This document shows, piece by piece, positions 57,736 to 64,000 of a stretch of 64,000 nt of DNA. The position numbers and the translations under genes were made by a program. The DNA comes from Ilex aquifolium (lineage: Eukaryota > Streptophyta > Magnoliopsida > Aquifoliales > Aquifoliaceae). Below the pieces are notes generated by a model that made no database searches, was not told the origin of the DNA, and saw only the letters and a program-made list of their open reading frames with translations. The DNA lies in contig OX637394.1 of the NCBI GenBank assembly GCA_951799425.1, forward strand, positions 34,012,001 through 34,076,000. Direction: 5' to 3'. Every line of letters starts with the position of its first letter. Position 1 is the stretch's first letter.

Positions 57736-58151
57736 GTGGACATGTGTCATTATTTCCTTGGTGTGGGGAACCTTTCTAGATTCTCCCTTCACTTCCTTAC
57801 TTGGAACTTTCTAGGTTCCAATTGTAGATATTTATACAATGGTTAATCCTCCACATCTCTAGAAGTCTCCATACTAATCTAGGACATCGTGGAGTACTCT
57901 TTATCTCTTTAAAATCTTCTAAAACCTTCCGGAGTGCTCTAGGTTCCTCGATGTTCTAGAACCTTCCAGATATTTCTAGAAACTTCTTCAACATTCTAGA
58001 TTCTTCTAGATTGTTCTCGATTTTTCTAGAAACTTCTCCAATATTCTAGATTCTTTTAGACTATTCTAAATTCTTCTTTAACATTTTTCTTATTTCTTTC
58101 AAGATAATATTCCCTAACTAGTTCCTTGCCAAAATGGAACGGGGTATTACA
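57736..58151 (-). repeat. 3' LTR of the LARD-like element, truncated
   Basis: It ends GGGGTATTACA at 58151 next to the polypurine complement TTCTTCCCCCCTTAAAATAA. The first 1432 bp found in the right-hand LTR are missing. Full LTR length is inferred to be about 1.85 kb. Confidence 0.75.
57954..58036. promoter_or_regulatory. Cluster of three perfect heat-shock elements in the LTR
   Basis: TTCnnGAAnnTTC occurs at 57954-57966 (TTCTAGAACCTTC), 57974-57986 (TTCTAGAAACTTC) and 58024-58036 (TTCTAGAAACTTC). A near match is at 57918, and many TTCTAGA words lie around them. The cluster lies in U3 of the minus-strand element, upstream of TATA-like sequences. HSF binding is inferred from the consensus only. 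Confidence 0.6.
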
Positions 58152-61100
58152 TTCTTCCCCCCTTAAAATAATTTCGTCCTCGAAATTATGCTAGTTATCC
58201 CAACCGAATAAGTGTGGTATTCCTGATGCATTTGCCCCTTCGCAAAAAAATGGCCTCAACTGTATGATTCTTTGTGACCAGTTAACTAATTGATTTGCCT
58301 TTTGTCCAGAGCCTGTATTGTTGCTGCTCTTAGGTCAAGCCACTATGAACATAGAATGGTTCATTGTAAATCACGTGCAATGAGAGCTATAAATATTCTT
58401 ACTTAACATAGACACATGGAATATGTTACACCTGCAGCAAGTCGAGGTGATAGAGCCTCTCAATAGACTGCCACACCAACTCTATTCGGGACTTTGAAGC
58501 GTCTTATGCTACTAGACTTGACCTTTCTTTAAATTGAATAACCTCTCAAAGCATTGTAAAATCCAATAACCAAATTATTATCACTTCTCATTCCACAACT
58601 AGCCAATCAAAACTCAAAACAAAACCATCTAGTTTCGCAATCTTGTCAAGTTTCATTGTTGATTTCGATAAGCTATCTAAGCCTTCACTCCACCAAGCTC
58701 TTTAGATTGACATTATAGAACCAAAACTTGATTAAAAATAGTGCCCATTTCACACATTAAAGAATTAAGGCATGGGTAGTTTCCGAGGTTAAACGGTTAC
58801 TCCATAAAACTCAAGGCAACCTTGTGGAAACCAAAGTAGAATGGATTTGACCACGTTAATGATAACACCTGTTGGAAGCAACATTACATGTCAAGGATGT
58901 CTAGAACTAAGGTTCACAATTTGTTCTTAATCATTTTTATATTCTCTCTTTCCCAAACTCTCATGATAGTGTTACTAGTCCCCACTTATTACCTTTAGAA
59001 TATATCGTTAAGATGAAGCACCTCGCCATATCACAGAATAACTCATGGCTTCCAATCCATTATTTTATTGTCTACCCTAAGCCTTGCACATCAAACTCAT
59101 CCATGAGTAACCTAATAATTTTTGTGCACCTCAGAAAAGCAAACTTATCTGATGAAGAAAAAGAAATTGATAATTAACCATTACAAGTTGCAAACCTAAA
59201 ACCACCAGCATCTACCATCTCGTATATCTCTTTCTTCGATTGTCTCCCATTAAAGTTGTTCTCTTCCTTTACCAACTCATTTATGTATAAAACTTGACCC
59301 ATATCTTTCTCCCATGCAACTTCCACAATGATCAGTCATACCCAAAATCTCTCTTCCTTAAAAATACTTTATTCTTCAAAATTTATAATATCTTTTCTCC
59401 TCTTACTGAAATTAAGTAGTCCATCTTTGCAACTTTTGATGTGCACGCTGTCAAAATATTAATATTTATGCAATTGTAGCTATGTGAGCTAATTTAATAT
59501 CTGTTTCCGCAGGATTGATTGATTAATCATCATTACTTGAAGCGGGTTTAAAAGATCAACTCTAGAGACTCAGGACCTCCACCCTAACATTTGACATTAC
59601 CACAAGACTTGTTCCTTTTACAAAGCTAAGAATTCAGAAAGAAATAACCAAAATCACCAATATCATCCTAAGTTATCGTAGTCATCTTAGAGGATCCAAA
59701 TTTTGATTACATTAATCGAATCATTAGGTCAAATCAATACATTAATCTCTAAAGATAACCAATTACAATAGAGACTCTGAAGTTTGCTCCATTGCTTGTC
59801 TATTCAAACCTTATGACCCAACCAATTAAGAAGTTCTTCTATAATCTGATAATTTAACACCTATTATAATCACTCAAATATTTTCAAAAGAAAATGATAT
59901 TCATTTTATACTAGTAAGAATCAACGTATTATTTTCCTCCAATTACTATGAATCTCTCTGAAATAAAATTCCAATAGTCTCAAAATTCTCTAACCATTCG
60001 ATAATCAATGATCGGCCATTAAATCACTCTTTTACTTTTAAAATATCACTTTTCTAAATGTACCCACAAAACCATCAATTTAAGATAGAACTATGTATCT
60101 TAAAACTTTTGATTTCTCGGTGCTCCAACAATAACATCAGAAAATTCCAAATTTCCATATTTTATTCATAAGTATGACTTTCTTCACTAGCACTTATTCA
60201 AAAACTATACTGTGCCAACTTGCTATTAATCAAGACTATGACTTCACTGATAATTGATACAATAAAAATTCATGAACAAATCAGACTTTTCATCCACATA
60301 CTCAAATTCATCCACCAATCCTATGGAAATAATCCATATTCTTACCTTTTTACTTCATAACTATCAAATTTTCTACAAATGCCTAACTATAGGATAGTTC
60401 AATCTCAATAAGTCTTCCCGAAGTGAAACTCCTTGACACATCTTACTACCACTTATCTTCAAGAATCAAAAACAAATCTAAAAAGTTATCTTCTTAGAAT
60501 ATAAACCCGACCTTACGAAAATTTCCACTCAAATCTGTAAATGAAGAGAATTAGCCAAACTCGTCAACCAAGTCAAACATCACATCCTTAAGTTATACCG
60601 ACAAGTCTCCATGAATACCACTAATTTGGATACCTCTGGGCTTGATTCTTCTTTATATCAATCAAATAGGATTTTTCTTTTCACACCTATCTTGATAGTA
60701 AATGTTATCCAAAAGAAAATTCTATTTTTCACCTTGCTATCATTCTTCATCAAGAATCAAGAACAACTCCGCAAAGTTATCTCTTATGCATTCCAAGTTC
60801 ACCATAAAAGAACTCACTCATTTGTAATGAGTCAGAATCAACCAAACTCATTAACCAAATAAAGAATTACTCTAATGGTCAAAGAACCACCGTTAATCCC
60901 ATACTTAGCCAAATACCCAAAGTTCTAACTATTGGACTTCATTGACTAAAACTATCCCCTTGATCTCATATCAATAGGTCAATTTCCAAATGCAAGGGAT
61001 TGCGATACTGACTTTTGATCAATTTTACTAAATTAATACACATTTACTCAATAACACCCAAATGACTTGTTTGATCCATTCCTAAATTTATGTCTAGCAC

Positions 61101-62442
61101 CACATCCTTCATGATAACACTCTAGATATTGAAAATGTTTACCAATCATATCATCCTAAATGATGTTGCAGCGCCACAAATCATCATTTGATTGAATAGT
61201 CTAGTCTTCATAATGACTTCAATCAAATCTAAGGATAGTCACTAAAGGCATTACCTTCAATAGTTGAGTCACTTTCTTAACCATAAGAAAAACTCCAATA
61301 AATCCAACAATTTTTTTTTAAAAAGTCGAGTATCACCATCATTTATATCATCTATCACTATCTTCCACCATTTGGATTATCATCACTTTATCAATCATTG
61401 TCCTCAATAATTTAGACCCTCTCCCTTTACCTCTGCATCTATTACTGTCCTTCAACATTTGTATTATCACCTTTTCTCTATAACTGTCTTTCACTATTTG
61501 GGATTATCACCTTTCACTACTTCATCTTTTTACTAACATCCGTCCTTTGGATAATCACCATTGACCATATCATATGCAACTATTCTCAACCTTTTAGATT
61601 ACCAACTTTTACAACTCTACAAGTCATTATTCCATTCCATTGGCCATGACAATAAATTCTGAAGTTTTGGTGTTCTGCAAAAACCGTGATCTAGTTAGCC
61701 CTTCATGGTGAAGTACTTACACCATGACACTAAATGAGACTAATAAATACTTTTACGTGAAAATATCCGACTCTTCCAAACACCATAGATTGCACAATAG
61801 ATACCCAACCACAAAATCAATTTTTTCCCAAATATAAGTATAACCATTAAAATGAACTAGTAACTCCCAATTTGTTTACTTCAAAAAAAATCTACCCACA
61901 TAAGGTCACCCCATTTCTTGTTTCGTTCAACAACATACTCTATTAAAACCATAGAGAATATTATATGATGTTATCTTGAATTCAAAATCACCATATGTAT
62001 CGTCTAAGGTCCTCAAAAGTAAGCATGGTCAATCATCACCAATTGTTCCTTTAAGCAATCTACCAATCTCAACTTTAGTGAATCATTATACTAGAAGGTG
62101 GCTCCCTTGTAATATAAGTTGGTACTCTAACCTAAAAGGTCAAAGTTTGAAACTCAAGAATCATCCCAAAACCTTTTTCTCTAAAACATCATTATAAAGA
62201 ACTAGTGCACTTTGTTGCATCGGTACTTAGGAAAAAAGGCTCTATTGGATGCCAGGAGCAATGCTCGTCCTTAACACTCCAATAAACATATTATCTCGTA
62301 ACATCTTCACTCCACACCATCAAGTATACTTTTTCCAACTTATATGACCAAAAGGACTCTGGGAACCCTAACCTCCTCTATAAAGATGACACAGCTATAA
62401 ATGCTCAAATGTGCGTCGCAACCTAGGCTCTGATACCACTCT
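58152..62442 (-). other. Internal region of the LARD-like element
   Basis: No frame longer than about 85 residues and no gag, protease, RT or integrase motif was recognised on either strand. The end nearest the 3' LTR (AATTTCGTCCTCGAAATTAT) resembles the 3' untranslated region of the Tekay-like element (AATTTCGTCCCCAAAATTAC). 61320-61560 has irregular repeats of a CACCATTTGGATTATCA-like word. Confidence 0.6.
62422..62438 (-). other. Primer-binding site, initiator tRNA-Met
   Basis: TGGTATCAGAGCCTAGG on the minus strand, 4 bp inside the 5' LTR, matches the tRNA-iMet 3' complement over its first 13 bases. Confidence 0.85.
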
Positions 62443-64000
62443 TGTCACACCCCAACTCCAAGGGCATGACCGGCCGTGAACCATAGATCCATAACCTATG
62501 GAACACATAAGCCTAACAATAAACTATTAACACTAAATTGATCTTATGTCAATATGTCAAAGTCAACATACCTAAACCTGTTTGCCCCAATTATCCAAAC
62601 AAGTAAAGATGGCTATACGATATATGCTACGGAGGTCACAACGCTATTAGTCCCCAATCAATTCCCTGAGTCCGCTACTGACACTCCAATCGTTTACCTA
62701 GAAAAATTTTGAAAACATGAGCTAAAAAGCCCAGTGAACGGAAAGACATGCATATTCAAAGTGGCTGAAAAACATTTTTGGCATACGACATGTAAATCAA
62801 ATATTTGGAAAAATAACTTCATCAAGATAACCAATTTCTCAAGAATAACACAATCGGATTCCAACAAGAAATTATACCACAATAGTGAATCATATCATAA
62901 TGGTGGAGACTGTACGATATCCAATAATCGATGGGAACCGAAATACCAAATACCAAATGCCAAAATATATCTCAGGGTTGGATCCAACATCGTTCTTAGG
63001 GTCACTACGGGTTGGCGCCCGGGAACTGTTCCCTAAGACGATCCGGTGAAGGTCACCAGGACGCACCAGACACTGTTCCTTCAACCGTTGAGCACTAGGG
63101 TCACCACAGCCTCCCCCGGGTCTGTTACCTAGTGGCCAGAGTCACCCGCACACAGAGGAATAATTTCCCTGGACTTTCAATCATGGTCCCATTCACTATC
63201 ACAAAGTGATTATATCTCAGGGTTGGATCCAACATCGTTCTTAGGGTCACCACGGGTTAGTGCCCGGGAACTATTCCCTAAGACGATCCGGTGAAGGTCA
63301 CCAGGACGCACCAGACACTGTTCCTTCAACCGTTGAGAACTAAGGTCACCACTGCCTCCCCTGGGTCTGTTCCCTAGTGGCCAGAGTCATCCGCACACAG
63401 AGGAATAATTTCCCTGGACTTTCAATCATGGTCCCACTCACTATCACAAATTCTCACCACATAAACAAGTGATTGAGTCACAATACTTCACAAAAGAATT
63501 CATCAAACTAAGGAGAATCGTATGCCACAAGTATTTAGACACTTAATAAAACATTTTGTAAAGGTAGTAATGAACAAACATGATGTATTGTTTTTAAAAT
63601 ATTTAGGAATACAGGGAATTTTCGAAAATACGTAGCATGCCAAACCACTCACCTCAAGTCCAAAGGAAATGTTTTGTCACCAGATGTTGATTGAGAAGTT
63701 GCCGATCCCTTACATTGTTCTTCCATGGTTTTGTTTCTTCTTATATGAAGTGTCTAACCTTCCTTCCCTCTCTCTCTCTCTCTAGTGGGAGGTCACCAAT
63801 GTGTTTTTCCTCCGAATTCAATAACCAAGTTCCTTATTTATAGGCCTCCAGGACTCCTAGGAATATTCTAGAATGTGGACATGTGTCATTATTTCCTTGG
63901 TGTGGGGAACCTTTCTAGATTCTCCCTTCACTTCCTTACTTGGAACTTTCTAGGTTCCAATTGTAGATATTTATACAATGGTTAATCCTCCACATCTCTA
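62443..64000 (-). repeat. 5' LTR of the LARD-like element, runs off the window
   Basis: On the plus strand it starts TGTCACACCCCAACTCC. It contains a minus-strand TATA box (GCCTATAAATAAGG, about 63831-63845). The part with the heat-shock elements would lie just beyond the right edge. Confidence 0.8.
62966..63450. repeat. 245-bp tandem duplication inside the 5' LTR
   Basis: Copies at 62966-63210 and 63211-63450 begin TATATCTCAGGGTTGGATCC and include CCGGTGAAGGTCACCAGG. They differ at only a few positions. Each holds a GTTGGATCCAAC palindrome. Because the left LTR lacks this part, the unit number in the other LTR cannot be compared. Confidence 0.9.

Larger units (their letters stand above)
57736..64000 (-). 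mobile_element. Young non-coding LTR element (LARD-like), minus strand
   Basis: Structure on the minus strand: 5' LTR (62443 to beyond 64000), initiator-Met primer site, a 4.3-kb internal region without coding capacity, a purine tract at 58152-58171, and a 3' LTR cut off on its left at 57736. The 126 bp of LTR present in both copies (57736-57861 and 63875-64000) are identical by eye, so the insertion is recent. Lack of any Gag or Pol implies mobilisation by another element. Confidence 0.75.

Noticed and set aside
58152-62442. Degenerate gypsy pol in the LARD interior
   Set aside because: No RT, RNase H, integrase or zinc-knuckle motif could be identified in any frame by reading.

Overview
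This window is nuclear DNA from a flowering plant, most likely a eudicot with a large, repeat-rich genome. The evidence is GT-AG introns, plant-lineage LTR retrotransposons (Ty3/gypsy Tat and Tekay-like), Helitrons and Mutator-like elements (MULEs). I cannot name the species. Only one host gene is supported; nearly everything else is transposable-element DNA, much of it nested. There are no rRNA genes, no CRISPR arrays and no tRNA genes that I could recognise.

Host gene: four exons on the minus strand (28287 down to 10282) encode the first 190 residues of the glucosidase II beta subunit (PRKCSH/PSL4-like), an ER N-glycan-processing and quality-control protein. All three splice junctions keep frame with GT-AG ends. 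Intron 3 is about 17.1 kb and is packed with transposons. Exon 5 and later exons are not visible, so the gene probably continues beyond the left edge across another repeat-filled intron.

Layout: 1-5582 is the 3' end of a plus-strand Tat-type gypsy element, with a 110-bp tandem repeat, antisense reading frames and a 3' LTR. 5583-10281 holds a LINE fragment and small foldbacks. 10282-28287 is the host gene; intron 3 contains a second Tat element in the opposite orientation (its LTR split by a MULE), a copia-like LTR relic, two Helitrons nested in opposite orientations and a SINE fragment. 28552-29766 is a Pack-MULE carrying part of a BSD-domain gene, 265 bp upstream of the host start codon. 30135-32297 is a solo LTR. 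32579-51042 is a minus-strand Helitron split by a Tekay-like gypsy element (33776-50048). That element's 5' LTR holds a PIF/Harbinger-like insertion, which holds a MULE, which holds another solo LTR. 51043-55801 is the decayed remnant of a Rep/helicase-coding Helitron. 55802-57735 is an LTR related to the 30-kb solo LTR. 57736-64000 is most of a young non-coding LTR element whose LTR copies are identical over the 126 bp that can be compared, and whose U3 carries a cluster of perfect heat-shock elements.

None of the transposon proteins looks intact: the Tekay-like polyprotein, the Helitron Rep/helicase and the antisense Tat frames all carry stops, frameshifts or changed catalytic residues. The most unusual structures are arrays of ACCGGT-centred palindromes in two different LTR families, the heat-shock-element cluster in the young non-coding element, the Pack-MULE at the host promoter, and the doubly nested Helitrons in a 17-kb intron.
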